Assembly: GCF_010667685.1 (NCBI RefSeq)
Contig: NZ_WHZW01000011.1
Span: forward strand, 75,536 to 111,619
Source: Bifidobacterium aerophilum
GTDB taxonomy: Bacteria; Actinomycetota; Actinomycetes; Actinomycetales; Bifidobacteriaceae
Length of the DNA: 36,084 bases
Direction: 5' to 3'
Under the pieces are notes generated by a model. It worked only from the letters and a program-made list of their open reading frames with translations. It did not search any database and was not told where the DNA came from. A program made the translations under genes and the position numbers. Shown here piece by piece: positions 17,692 to 25,920 of this stretch (its first letter is position 1; every line of letters begins with the position of its first letter).

Positions 17692-17908
17692 GGTTGACGG
17701 GTCATGGTATCCTGAACATTCGTGTGCCATCCGGCAACGGCGGCAGTCGCTGGTCGTCCGAGCCAAACCAATCATCGTCAACCGGCACACGACACATCGC
17801 GCCATGTCCGCGACGGCCTGTGTCGGTCGGCCGCCATCCGCTCAAGCGGGTGGGGCTGCACGCAGGCGCGCATGGCCAGGCAATAACCGACAAGAAAGGT
17901 AGTGCATT
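17692..17908 (+). promoter_or_regulatory. rpsB leader region
   Basis: This 217-nt gene-free stretch lies between the def terminator and rpsB. It contains TTGACG at 17694-17699 and TATCCT at 17709-17714, which are too close to pair as -35/-10, so the promoter is unresolved. GAAAGG precedes the rpsB ATG by 8 nt. A long leader before rpsB is often used for feedback by S2 in other bacteria, but I cannot identify a specific S2-binding structure here. Confidence 0.4.
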
Positions 17909-18730
17909 ATGGCACAGATCACGATGAGCGACATGCTCAAGGCCGGCCTCCACTTCGGTCACCAGACCCGTCGTTGGAACCCGAAGATGAAGCAGTTCAT
18001 CCTCACCCAGCGTAACGGCATCCACATCATCAACCTGTTCAAGTCGCTCGAAATGATCGACAAGGCCTACGACTTCATCAAGACCACGGTCGCCCACAAC
18101 GGCACCGTGCTGTTCGTCGGCACCAAGAAGCAGGCCCAGGAAGCCGTGTCCGCCCAGGCCACCCGCGTGAACATGCCGTACGTCTCCGAGCGTTGGCTCG
18201 GCGGCATGCTGACCAACTTCCAGACCGTGTCCAAGCGCGTGAACCGCCTCAAGGAACTTGAGGAAATGGACTTCTCCGACGTGCACGGCTCCGGTCTGAC
18301 CAAGAAGGAACTGCTGCTGCTCGAGCGCGAAAAGGACAAGCTGGCCAAGCAGCTGGGCGGTATCCGCAATATGAACCGCACGCCGTCCGCCATGTTCGTC
18401 GTTGACATCAACAAGGAAGCCCTGGCCGTCGAGGAAGCCCACAAGCTGGGCATCCCGGTCGTCGCCCTTGTCGACACCAACGCCGATCCGGAAGCCGTCG
18501 AGTACCCGATCCCGGCCAACGACGACGCCATCCGCGGCATCGAACTGCTCACCAGCCTCATGGCCGACGCCGTGGCCGAGGGCCTGCTGGAGCGTTCCGG
18601 CAAGGCCGCCAAGGCCGAAGGCGAGTCCGAGCAGCCGATGGCCGCTTGGGAGAAGGAACTGCTGACCGAGGGCAACGCCGAACAGGCCGCCCCGGCCGCC
18701 GCTGAAGCCGAGGGCGAAGCCCAGGCCTGA
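17909..18730 (+). CDS. rpsB: 30S ribosomal protein S2
   Basis: S2 (273 aa) is a late-assembling small-subunit protein needed for mRNA binding and S1-dependent initiation. The sequence shows the family signatures [23 protein letters not shown] at the N-terminus, [34 protein letters not shown], and [31 protein letters not shown]. After the core (about 230 aa) there is an Ala/Glu-rich tail of about 40 residues, common in actinobacteria. The conserved partner tsf follows 77 nt downstream. Confidence 0.98.
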   Translation: MAQITMSDMLKAGLHFGHQTRRWNPKMKQFILTQRNGIHIINLFKSLEMIDKAYDFIKTTVAHNGTVLFVGTKKQAQEAVSAQATRVNMPYVSERWLGGMLTNFQTVSKRVNRLKELEEMDFSDVHGSGLTKKELLLLEREKDKLAKQLGGIRNMNRTPSAMFVVDINKEALAVEEAHKLGIPVVALVDTNADPEAVEYPIPANDDAIRGIELLTSLMADAVAEGLLERSGKAAKAEGESEQPMAAWEKELLTEGNAEQAAPAAAEAEGEAQA

Positions 18731-18742
18731 GCATCCGTTATG

Positions 18743-18778
18743 ATGGGAGGCGGCAACGTCTCCCATTCATATATGGGA
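18743..18778 (+). promoter_or_regulatory. Mutually exclusive hairpins between rpsB and tsf
   Basis: CTCCCAT (18760-18766) can pair with ATGGGAG upstream (18743-18749, 10-nt loop) or, through TCCCAT, with ATGGGA downstream (18773-18778, 6-nt loop). The two folds share one arm and exclude each other, as in attenuators. Neither is followed by a U-run. The role is inferred only. Confidence 0.4.
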
Positions 18779-18807
18779 ACACATCGAGTCTAGAGGAGAC
18801 AAAACCA

Positions 18808-19665
18808 ATGGCAGCAATCACTGCAGCTCTGATCAAGCAGGTGCGCGAAGACACCGGCGCCGGCATGATGGACGTCAAGAAGGCCCTGACCGAGGCCGAA
18901 GGCGATGTCGCCCGCGCCAAGGAAATCATCCGTGCCAAGGGCATCCAGGCCGCTGGCAAGCGTGAAGGCCGCAAGGCCCAGGAAGGCACCATCGCCTCCA
19001 AGGTCATCGAGACCGCGAACGGTGAGACCGGCTACGCCGTCGAGCTGAACTCCGAGACCGACTTCGTGGCCAAGACCCCGAAGTTCGTCGAGTTCGCCGA
19101 CACCGTGCTCGGCTACGCCGTGGCCGCCGACGCCAACTCCGCCGACGAACTGCTCGAGGCCAAGGCCGAGGACGGCACCGTCAAGGTCGCCATCGAAGAG
19201 GCCGCCGCCCTGTTCGGCGAGCACGTCAAGGTCGGCCAGTTCGCCAAGATCTCCGGCGAGCACGTCGAGATCTACGCGCACAAGAAGTCCGCCGAGATGC
19301 CGCCGAGCATCGTCGCCATGATCGCCACCGACAAGGCCGGTGCCGCCGTGGCTCACGAGGCCGCGCTGCAGATCTCCGCGATGGGCGCCAAGTGGCTGAC
19401 CCGCGAGGATGTCCCGGCCGATGTCGTTGAGTCCGAGCGCCGTGTGGCCACCGAGAAGTCCCTGGCCGAGGGCAAGCCGGAGAAGATCGTTCCGAAGATC
19501 GTCGAAGGCCGCCTCAACGCCTTCTACAAGGAAGTCGTGCTGCTCGAGCAGCCGTTCGTCAAGGATCCGTCCAAGACCGTCGGCAAGCTGTTCGAGGAAG
19601 TCGGTGGCAAGGCCATCGCGTTCGCCCGCATCGAGGTCGGTAAGGGTGAAGAGGACGCCGAGTGA
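18808..19665 (+). CDS. tsf: Elongation factor Ts
   Basis: EF-Ts (285 aa) is the nucleotide exchange factor that regenerates EF-Tu-GTP. The N-terminal UBA-like domain contains the signature VREDTGAGMMDVKKALTEAEGD. ETANGETGYAVELNSETDFVAKTPKF is the second signature at the core entry. The two-subdomain core continues to LLEQPFVKDPSKTVGKLFEE near the C-terminus. AGAGGAG upstream of ATG supports the start. It follows rpsB, as in nearly all bacteria, and ends before a GC-rich hairpin. Confidence 0.98.
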   Translation: MAAITAALIKQVREDTGAGMMDVKKALTEAEGDVARAKEIIRAKGIQAAGKREGRKAQEGTIASKVIETANGETGYAVELNSETDFVAKTPKFVEFADTVLGYAVAADANSADELLEAKAEDGTVKVAIEEAAALFGEHVKVGQFAKISGEHVEIYAHKKSAEMPPSIVAMIATDKAGAAVAHEAALQISAMGAKWLTREDVPADVVESERRVATEKSLAEGKPEKIVPKIVEGRLNAFYKEVVLLEQPFVKDPSKTVGKLFEEVGGKAIAFARIEVGKGEEDAE

Positions 19666-19707
19666 ATGTCGGACCGATGGTCTGATCATTCAGCGTGACT
19701 GAATTCG

Positions 19708-19744
19708 CAGGGCGGATCGTACGTGCATCGTACGGTCCGCCCTG
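19708..19744 (+). terminator. Hairpin terminator after tsf
   Basis: CAGGGCGGA-T-CGTACG pairs with CGTACG-G-TCCGCCCTG around a 5-nt loop: 15 bp plus one internal mismatch, 43 nt after the tsf stop. The downstream TCGTAT is T-poor, so it may be an inefficient or factor-assisted terminator. Confidence 0.65.
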
Positions 19745-19820
19745 TCGTATATCGAGTGGTCAGGCCCGGTCGCGTGTCGCCGGTGCGCGGATGCACGGCC
19801 GTCGGCGTCCCGTGCGTTCC

Positions 19821-19826
19821 TATAGT
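19821..19826 (+). promoter_or_regulatory. Candidate -10 of the hydrolase-like gene
   Basis: TATAGT lies 61 nt before the ATG at 19887, between the tsf terminator and the gene. A matching -35 is not evident. Confidence 0.35.
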
Positions 19827-19886
19827 GGTATGGAGGTTTTGCGGATACCGCATCCGGCGGAATCCGCGCCAAGCAAGGGAGGAACG

Positions 19887-20567
19887 ATGATCGAGACGAC
19901 GATGGGCGATGGCGGCGTCACGCCGACCTGTACGATGCGCGCGTGCCGCAAGAACCGCATGCGGGCGACGGAGGCGACCAAACGCGTGTTGCTCATGCCC
20001 GGCACCGGATACACGTGCGACCGTCCGTTGCTGTACTACGCCGCGCTGGCGCTCATCCAGGACGGGTGGTATGCAGACCGCCTGGATGTGAACGCCGATC
20101 TTTCGAAGACCCCGGCACGACGCATCTTCGCCATGCTGTCCGATGCCGTGGACCGGTGGGCGGACACGGTACGGGCAGATGCGGGGGAGTGCGATCCGCC
20201 GCATCTGCTGGTAATCGGCAAATCGTTGTCGACGTTCATCCAGCCTCATGTGTCGGGACTTGGCATCCCCATGGCCTTGCTTACACCGGTGTTCTCCCCG
20301 GCCGACTTCGATCCGGCGCGATCGGTGATCCCCGTACCCGGGGACGACGATTACCGTCCGGGCACGGCGCCCGCGCCGCTGATTTGCGCCGGTGACGCCG
20401 ATCCGTTGTATGACTCGTCCCGGGCGCATCGTCTGGGCGGGCTGATCCATGAATATCCCGATGCCAACCATTCGATCGAAGTGCCCGGCGACTGGCGGGC
20501 GTCGGCGGATTACCTGTCCGACGTCGTCGGCAATGTCGTGGCATATGCGCGAAGCGTTTCGCGCTGA
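19887..20567 (+). CDS. Alpha/beta-hydrolase-fold protein of unknown function
   Basis: This 226-aa protein resembles small alpha/beta hydrolases (dienelactone-hydrolase/KANL3-like outline). RVLLMPGTGYTCDRPLLYYAALAL gives the first strand and oxyanion region. HLLVIGKSLSTFIQPHV contains the G-K-S-L-S nucleophile-elbow-like sequence. PLICAGDADPLYDS supplies an acid candidate, and YPDANHSIEVPGDW gives the His. Together they suggest a Ser-Asp-His triad, with substrate unknown. The start was set by GGGAGGAACG directly before ATG 19887. The open frame continues upstream to 19695 but crosses the tsf terminator. It is transcribed in the same direction as pyrH but with a 126-nt gap. Confidence 0.72.
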   Translation: MIETTMGDGGVTPTCTMRACRKNRMRATEATKRVLLMPGTGYTCDRPLLYYAALALIQDGWYADRLDVNADLSKTPARRIFAMLSDAVDRWADTVRADAGECDPPHLLVIGKSLSTFIQPHVSGLGIPMALLTPVFSPADFDPARSVIPVPGDDDYRPGTAPAPLICAGDADPLYDSSRAHRLGGLIHEYPDANHSIEVPGDWRASADYLSDVVGNVVAYARSVSR

Positions 20568-20693
20568 ACGGATTCCCATGTGATCACCGCGTGTCAGCGT
20601 GATGCTGTCGTTGTTTACGGATAGTCTGATAAACGGTTAATTTTGCGGTTTCGTGGGCGACATGGCCCGCAGGCCGGGGTAGAAAGGCTGTGT

Positions 20694-21434
20694 ATGACTG
20701 GAGAAAACAAGCCCCGCAGAGTGCTGCTCAAGCTGTCCGGAGAAGCGTTCGGCGGCGGCAAGGTCGGCATCGACACGCATGTGGTGCGTCGCATCGCCGA
20801 GGAGATCGTGCCCGCCGTCCAGCAGGGCGTGCAGGTTGCGATCGTGACCGGCGGCGGCAATTTCTTCCGTGGCGCGGAACTGCAGCAGGCCGGCATCGAC
20901 CGTTCCCGAGGCGATTATATGGGCATGCTCGGCACCGTGATGAATTGCCTCGCATTGCAGGACTTCCTCGAGCAGGAGGGGCAGGCCACGCGCGTGCAGA
21001 CCGCCATCACCATGGGGCAGGTCGCCGAACCGTACATTCCGCTCAAGGCCATCCGCCATCTCGAAAAAGGCCGCGTGGTCATTTTCGGCGCCGGCGCCGG
21101 CATGCCGTACTTCTCAACCGATACGGTCTCCATCCAGCGTTCGCTCGAAATCCACTGCGACGAAGTGCTTATGGGCAAGAACGGCGTTGACGGCGTGTAC
21201 ACCGCCGATCCGCGCAAGCATGCGGATGCCAGGCGTTTCGCCACGCTCGACTACAATCGAGCGTTGGTAGACAACCTCGCCGTCATGGACGCGTCTGCAC
21301 TGTCGATGGCGCGCGACAACAAGCAGCATATCCGCGTGTTCGGCCTTGAAGGCGCCGGCAACGTGACCAAGGCGCTGCTCGGCGAGGGCATCGGCACGCT
21401 CGTCTCCGACGCCGAATCCACGCTCGCCGACTGA
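20694..21434 (+). CDS. pyrH: UMP kinase
   Basis: UMP kinase (246 aa) phosphorylates UMP to UDP in pyrimidine nucleotide synthesis. Bacterial enzymes are hexameric amino-acid-kinase-fold proteins controlled by GTP and UTP. Signatures are [50 protein letters not shown] (UMP/ATP site) and [21 protein letters not shown] precedes ATG 20694 by 7 nt; the longer frame to 20643 is not needed. frr follows, the usual order tsf...pyrH-frr. Confidence 0.97.
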   Translation: MTGENKPRRVLLKLSGEAFGGGKVGIDTHVVRRIAEEIVPAVQQGVQVAIVTGGGNFFRGAELQQAGIDRSRGDYMGMLGTVMNCLALQDFLEQEGQATRVQTAITMGQVAEPYIPLKAIRHLEKGRVVIFGAGAGMPYFSTDTVSIQRSLEIHCDEVLMGKNGVDGVYTADPRKHADARRFATLDYNRALVDNLAVMDASALSMARDNKQHIRVFGLEGAGNVTKALLGEGIGTLVSDAESTLAD

Positions 21435-21502
21435 GGCGGGGCACAGGTCCCATTCAACGACGAATCCAACATAACAAACAGAACAACACAAAGGAGCAAA
21501 AC

Positions 21503-22057
21503 ATGGCTAGCCTCGTCGATCAGGCCAAGGACCAGATGAAGAAGACCATCGAGAACACCAAGGAGAACTTCTCCGGCATTCGCACCGGTCGTGCCAATCC
21601 GGCGCTGCTCAACGGCATCACCGTCGAATCCTACGGTATGACGATGCCGCTCAAGTCCGTCGCCACCATCGGCGTGCCCGAACCGCGCACCCTGTCCGTC
21701 ACCCCGTTCGATCCGTCGCAGGCCAACGCCGTCGAGAAGGCGTTGCGCGACTCCGATCTGGGCGCAAGCCCCCGTCGTGACGGCAACGTCATCCGCCTGA
21801 CCATGCCCGAGCTGACCGAGGAGCGTCGCAAGGAGTATGTCAAGCTCGCCAAGACCAAGGCCGAGGAAGGCAAGGTCGCGGTGCGCAACATCCGCCGCAA
21901 GACCAAGGAAACCATCGACAAGTCCGTCAAGGACGGCGACATGGGCGAGGATGAGGGCGATCGTCTGCTCAAGGATCTCGACAAGGTCACCAAGCAGGTC
22001 ACCGACGAACTTGACGCGCTGCTGGAAACCAAGCAGAAGGAGATCATGGAGGTCTGA
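21503..22057 (+). CDS. frr: Ribosome recycling factor
   Basis: RRF (184 aa), with EF-G, splits post-termination ribosomes. The family blocks GIRTGRANPALLNGITVESYG, PFDPSQANAVEKALRDSDLGASPRRDGNVIRL and PELTEERRKEYVKLAKTKAEEGKVAVRNIRR are all present, and the length is typical. A strong AAAGGAG lies upstream of the ATG. A perfect 12-bp hairpin follows the stop, before cdsA. Confidence 0.98.
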   Translation: MASLVDQAKDQMKKTIENTKENFSGIRTGRANPALLNGITVESYGMTMPLKSVATIGVPEPRTLSVTPFDPSQANAVEKALRDSDLGASPRRDGNVIRLTMPELTEERRKEYVKLAKTKAEEGKVAVRNIRRKTKETIDKSVKDGDMGEDEGDRLLKDLDKVTKQVTDELDALLETKQKEIMEV

Positions 22058-22072
22058 TCCTCCGTATTCAGC

Positions 22073-22102
22073 CGGTTCCTCCCGACATGCCGGGAGGAAC
22101 CG
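22073..22102 (+). terminator. Hairpin between frr and cdsA
   Basis: A perfect 12-bp stem, CGGTTCCTCCCG/CGGGAGGAACCG, has a 6-nt loop and no U-run. It may partly terminate frr transcription. It also buries the GGGAGGA that could otherwise serve a GTG start at 22109, which argues for the ATG starts at 22139/22142 for cdsA. Confidence 0.6.
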
Positions 22103-22138
22103 CTGTCTGTGGCGAACGGATCCGAAACCGGGAGGAAC

Positions 22139-23128
22139 ATGATGGAGACCCGTGAACGGCGCGAACAGGAGGCCGAGGAGGCCATCGACGCGATCAACAA
22201 GAAGACCGGACGCAACATGCCTCAGGCCATTGGCACTGCGGCGGTCCTGATCGCGATCATCCTCGCCTGCCTGCTGATCAGCATAGATCTGTTCGTCGTG
22301 CTGATCATCGTATTCATGGTGTTGGCGTTGTGGGAGATGCGTGTCGATTTCGCCACCGCGGGATTGCATATCCCGGTGATCATGCTCTGGGTATGCTCGA
22401 CCATGACGTTGGTCGCCGTCTACTATTCCTCATACCATATCGTCGCCATGGCCATGTGCATCATGGCATCGGCGGTGATGGTGGCCCTGTCCGCAAGCGC
22501 CAAGATGAGCATCGGCACCAGATTGTCTACGGCGGTCGCATCCAAGCTGGCCAACACCGATGCGGCGGCACGGCTTGAATCCTCCTTCAACCATGAGGGA
22601 GGCGAACAGCATCACAGCCGTCTCAGCCACGTGGCGGTCTCCCTGTTCACCCTGCTGTACATTCCACTGCTCGGGTCCTGCCTGATCATTCCGCTGACTT
22701 TCAACGGCCATCCCGTGGCTCACGCGATCATGCTGGTGTTCCTTCCGGCTCTGAGCGATACGGGTGGTCTGTTCGCCGGCGCCTGGCTCGGCAAGCACAA
22801 GCTGTCCCCGCGCATCTCTCCCAAAAAGTCGGTCGAGGGACTGATCGGCTCCATTCTGTTCGCCATGGCGGGAGCGTTCGCCATATTCGCATGTACGTAT
22901 GACGCCGCGCGTTGGGCCGACCGATGGTGGGTGCCCGTCGTGGCCGGAGTCATGATCGGCATCGTCGGCACATTCGGCGATCTGTGCGCGTCCATGCTCA
23001 AGCGCGACATCGGCATCAAGGATATGGGCCATCTGCTGAAAGGACACGGAGGCGTGATGGACCGCATCGATTCGATTCTGTTGTCCGCGCCGTTCACCTG
23101 CATATTGCTGTGGGCCACGGGATTGTGA
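22139..23128 (+). CDS. cdsA: Phosphatidate cytidylyltransferase
   Basis: CdsA (329 aa) makes CDP-diacylglycerol from phosphatidic acid and CTP, the branch point of phospholipid synthesis. After a charged cytosolic N-terminus of about 30 residues there are about seven or eight membrane segments. The C-terminal signature SMLKRDIGIKDMGHLLKGHGGVMDRIDS is clear; Lys replaces the usual Pro of PGHGG. SDTGGLFAGAWLGKHKLSPRISPKKSVEG is the other conserved block. GGGAGGAAC precedes the tandem ATGs at 22139 and 22142; 22142 has slightly better spacing. Confidence 0.93.
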   Translation: MMETRERREQEAEEAIDAINKKTGRNMPQAIGTAAVLIAIILACLLISIDLFVVLIIVFMVLALWEMRVDFATAGLHIPVIMLWVCSTMTLVAVYYSSYHIVAMAMCIMASAVMVALSASAKMSIGTRLSTAVASKLANTDAAARLESSFNHEGGEQHHSRLSHVAVSLFTLLYIPLLGSCLIIPLTFNGHPVAHAIMLVFLPALSDTGGLFAGAWLGKHKLSPRISPKKSVEGLIGSILFAMAGAFAIFACTYDAARWADRWWVPVVAGVMIGIVGTFGDLCASMLKRDIGIKDMGHLLKGHGGVMDRIDSILLSAPFTCILLWATGL

Positions 23129-23197
23129 CGATGCCGGCAAGCGGATCATGGATTTGTGCGGACCGGATCACGCCGTATACGAATTGACCAGCACCAT

Positions 23198-23231
23198 GCC
23201 ATTTCAGCCCAGCGTCTGAAATGGCTTTCTT
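23198..23231 (+). terminator. Rho-independent terminator after cdsA
   Basis: GCCATTTCAG/CTGAAATGGC (10 bp, 8-nt loop) is followed by TTTCTT. The ATG at 23221 of the rlmN frame lies in the right arm, so that codon is unlikely to be the start of rlmN. Confidence 0.8.
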
Positions 23232-23250
23232 CATGAAGGGGCATCACTAC

Positions 23251-24438
23251 ATGACCGAACATCATGACACGCCGGAAACCGGCATCACGCCCGGAGGCAC
23301 CAGCGGAGCATTCCGCGACGTGCTGTCAAAGGATCATGCCAGGCGCGGCAAGCCGCCACTGCATTTTGCCGACATGACTTCCGAACAGCGCATCACCGCC
23401 GCCAAGGATCTGGGTCTGCCGAAATTCCGGGTCAAGCAGCTCGCCAACCACTATTACGGCCATTTCGATGTGAACGCCGAGGAATTCACCGATTTCCCTG
23501 CGGCCAAACGTGCGGAGGCGGCCGAGACGTTCTTCCCCGAACTCATTCATGAGGTCACGCGTCAGGTCGCCGATCAGGGGTCCACGATCAAAACGCTGTG
23601 GCGGCTGTTCGACGGTTCCCATATCGAATCCGTGCTCATGCGTTATCCGACCCGCACCACGCTGTGCATTTCCTCGCAGGTGGGCTGTGGCATGGGATGC
23701 CCGTTCTGCGCGACCGGCAAGCTCGGACTGACCAGAAACATGTCCGCGGGGGAGATCCTTGAACAGGTACGTGTCGCGGCGCGTATGATGCGCGACGGCG
23801 AGGTCGCCGGGGGCGAAGGCAGGCTGAGCAACATCGTGTTCATGGGAATGGGCGAGCCGATGGGCAACTACAATTCGGTGTTGTCGGCGGTACGCCAGAT
23901 CAGCGCCATGCCGCCTGAAGGATTCGGCATCTCCGCCCGTAACATCACCGTATCCACGGTAGGCGTGGTCCCTGGCATCAGAAAGCTTACCGAGGAAGGC
24001 ATTCCCGTCCGTCTCGCCGTCTCGTTGCATGCTCCAAGCGACGAATTGCGCGACGAACTCGTGCCGATGAACCGACGGTTCAATACCACGCAGGTGCTTG
24101 ATGCCGCGCATGACTATTTCCTCGCCTCCAAGCGTCGTGTCAGCATCGAATACGCGCTGATGCGCGGCATCAACGATCAGGCCGAACACGCACGGCTGCT
24201 TGCCAAACGGCTCAACCATTACGGCGACAATTGGGCACATGTCAATCCGATTCCGCTCAATCCGATCGAAGGATCCCGATGGACCGCGTCCAAGCCCGAG
24301 GATGAGCAGCGCTTCCTCGACATCCTGCATGCCGCCGGCATCACCGCCACATTGCGTGACACGCGCGGACAGGACATCGACGGCGCATGCGGACAGCTCG
24401 CAGCGAAAACCAAGGAGTCCTTCGAACGACTCGGGTGA
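23251..24438 (+). CDS. rlmN: Dual-specificity 23S rRNA/tRNA adenine-C2 methyltransferase RlmN
   Basis: This radical-SAM methyltransferase (395 aa from ATG 23251) methylates A2503 of 23S rRNA and A37 of some tRNAs. The N-terminal domain contains GLPKFRVKQLANHYYGHF. The cluster-binding motif is CISSQVGCGMGCPFCATGKLG (CxxxCxxC). NIVFMGMGEPMGNYNSV and the later ...NPIPLNPIEGSRW and ...RDTRGQDIDGACGQLA, with the catalytic Cys near the C-terminus, complete the family pattern. The start at 23251 has AAGGGG upstream and avoids the cdsA terminator that overlaps the longer frame. Confidence 0.95.
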   Translation: MTEHHDTPETGITPGGTSGAFRDVLSKDHARRGKPPLHFADMTSEQRITAAKDLGLPKFRVKQLANHYYGHFDVNAEEFTDFPAAKRAEAAETFFPELIHEVTRQVADQGSTIKTLWRLFDGSHIESVLMRYPTRTTLCISSQVGCGMGCPFCATGKLGLTRNMSAGEILEQVRVAARMMRDGEVAGGEGRLSNIVFMGMGEPMGNYNSVLSAVRQISAMPPEGFGISARNITVSTVGVVPGIRKLTEEGIPVRLAVSLHAPSDELRDELVPMNRRFNTTQVLDAAHDYFLASKRRVSIEYALMRGINDQAEHARLLAKRLNHYGDNWAHVNPIPLNPIEGSRWTASKPEDEQRFLDILHAAGITATLRDTRGQDIDGACGQLAAKTKESFERLG

Positions 24439-24442
24439 AACG

Positions 24443-24482
24443 TGCCTGCCGTCGATGGTTCGTTCCCTATCGATGGCAGGCA
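24443..24482 (+). terminator. Hairpin after rlmN
   Basis: TGCCTGCCGTCGAT pairs with ATCGATGGCAGGCA, 14 bp including one G-T wobble, with a 12-nt loop. It begins right after the stop codon. No U-run follows, so termination strength is uncertain. Confidence 0.55.
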
Positions 24483-24537
24483 TCGTGCGGAGTAGTCCGT
24501 ATGACATCAGCATGCATCAGAAGAGAGGCCGTTCCCG

Positions 24538-25920
24538 ATGACGAACAACACCGGTGCGATGGATGCCGGTCTCGGCACGAAACCGGTGTCCAGGCTTGCG
24601 CTCACCCTGTCGATACCGACGATCGTGGCCCAGGGCGCCAACGCGTCGTATACGATCATCGACCGGTTGTTCATCGGGCATATTCCTTATGACGGGAACG
24701 CGGCCATGACCGGGGTGGGCATCTGTTTCCCGATTCTGCTTGCCGTCACCGCGTTCGCGTCGCTGATCGGCGCAGGCGGCGCACCTCGCGCGTCCATCGA
24801 ATTCGGACGAGGCGACATCGGCAAAGCCGAACGCATTCTCGGCACCAGCACGGCTTTTCTCGTCATGATCGCCGTCGTGCTCACCGTCGTACTGCAGATC
24901 GGCAAACGTCCGATCCTGATGGCGTTCGGGGCGAGCGAGGCAACGATCGGATATGCGGTCGACTTTCTCTCCATATATCTCGCCGGTACGGTGTTCGTTC
25001 AGCTGACGCTCGGACTCAACAGCTTCATCTCGGCGCAGGGCCGGACCACGACGGCCATGGTATCCGTGCTGATCGGCACCGGTATCAGCATCATGCTCGA
25101 TCCCGTCTTCATTTTCGTTTTCGGGTGGGGCGTCCGCGGCGCGGCGGCCGCGAACGTGATCGCCCAGCTGATCTCGTCCATATGGGTTGTCGGGTTTCTC
25201 TCGTCGGAGCGCAGCGCGATAAGACTCCGGCTCGAACACATACGGTTCGATCCGCTGATTCTGCCGGTGCTGTCGCTGGGACTCGCCCCGTTCATCATGC
25301 AGATAACCGAATGCCTGATCAACGTCGTATTCAACGTAGGTCTGCAACGATACGGTGGCGATGATTACATCACGGCGATCACGATCATCACCTCGCTCAT
25401 GCAGATCGTCGGCGTGCTTACCGGAGGATTCCAGCAGGGCATTCAGCCGATCATCGGTTTCAATTTCGGGGCGAGGAGCATGGAACGGGTCCGCCAAGCC
25501 ATTCGCATGGCGTTCGTCACGCAGATCGTATCGGCTACGGCACTTGTCTCGGTGCTTGCGGCGTTCCCCGGGTTCTTTGCCACATGGTTCACGGACAAAC
25601 CCGACGTGATCGCGATCGTCACGCAGATGATGCCCGTTTTTGTCTGCGGATGGGGCGTGTTCGGCATTCAGATGGGCGTGCAATGTTCTCTGGTCGGCAT
25701 GGGGCAGGCAGCGCCATCGATCTTTCTGGCGATCCTGCGCAAACTCATCCTGCTGGTCCCGCTTGCCGTGACGTTGCCGCACTGGCTTGGCGTGGACGGC
25801 ATCTTCATCGCGGAACCCATATCGGATGCGACGTCGGGAATCATTGCCGGCCTGCTGTTCCTGTTCCTTTATCGGAAAATACGCGCCTCGGCCGAAGGGG
25901 TCACCGTCATTCGCCGGTGA
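24538..25920 (+). CDS. MATE family multidrug/toxin efflux transporter
   Basis: This 460-aa membrane protein with about 12 hydrophobic segments in two related halves is typical of the MATE family (DinF/MepA-like branch). These exchangers export cationic drugs or metabolites using Na+ or H+. Recognisable parts are LALTLSIPTIVAQGANASYTIIDRLFIGHI in TM1-2, GAGGAPRASIEFGRGDIGKAERILG after TM3, GLNSFISAQGRTTTAMVSVLIG, and QQGIQPIIGFNFGARSMERVRQAI in the second half. Substrate cannot be told from sequence. GAGAGG lies 10 nt before the ATG. Its 3' end overlaps the convergent carrier gene by 14 nt. Confidence 0.9.
   Translation: MTNNTGAMDAGLGTKPVSRLALTLSIPTIVAQGANASYTIIDRLFIGHIPYDGNAAMTGVGICFPILLAVTAFASLIGAGGAPRASIEFGRGDIGKAERILGTSTAFLVMIAVVLTVVLQIGKRPILMAFGASEATIGYAVDFLSIYLAGTVFVQLTLGLNSFISAQGRTTTAMVSVLIGTGISIMLDPVFIFVFGWGVRGAAAANVIAQLISSIWVVGFLSSERSAIRLRLEHIRFDPLILPVLSLGLAPFIMQITECLINVVFNVGLQRYGGDDYITAITIITSLMQIVGVLTGGFQQGIQPIIGFNFGARSMERVRQAIRMAFVTQIVSATALVSVLAAFPGFFATWFTDKPDVIAIVTQMMPVFVCGWGVFGIQMGVQCSLVGMGQAAPSIFLAILRKLILLVPLAVTLPHWLGVDGIFIAEPISDATSGIIAGLLFLFLYRKIRASAEGVTVIRR

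Noticed and set aside
17694..17714. TTGACG plus TATCCT as a complete rpsB promoter
   Set aside because: The spacing is only 9 nt, too short for a sigma-70-type -35/-10 pair.
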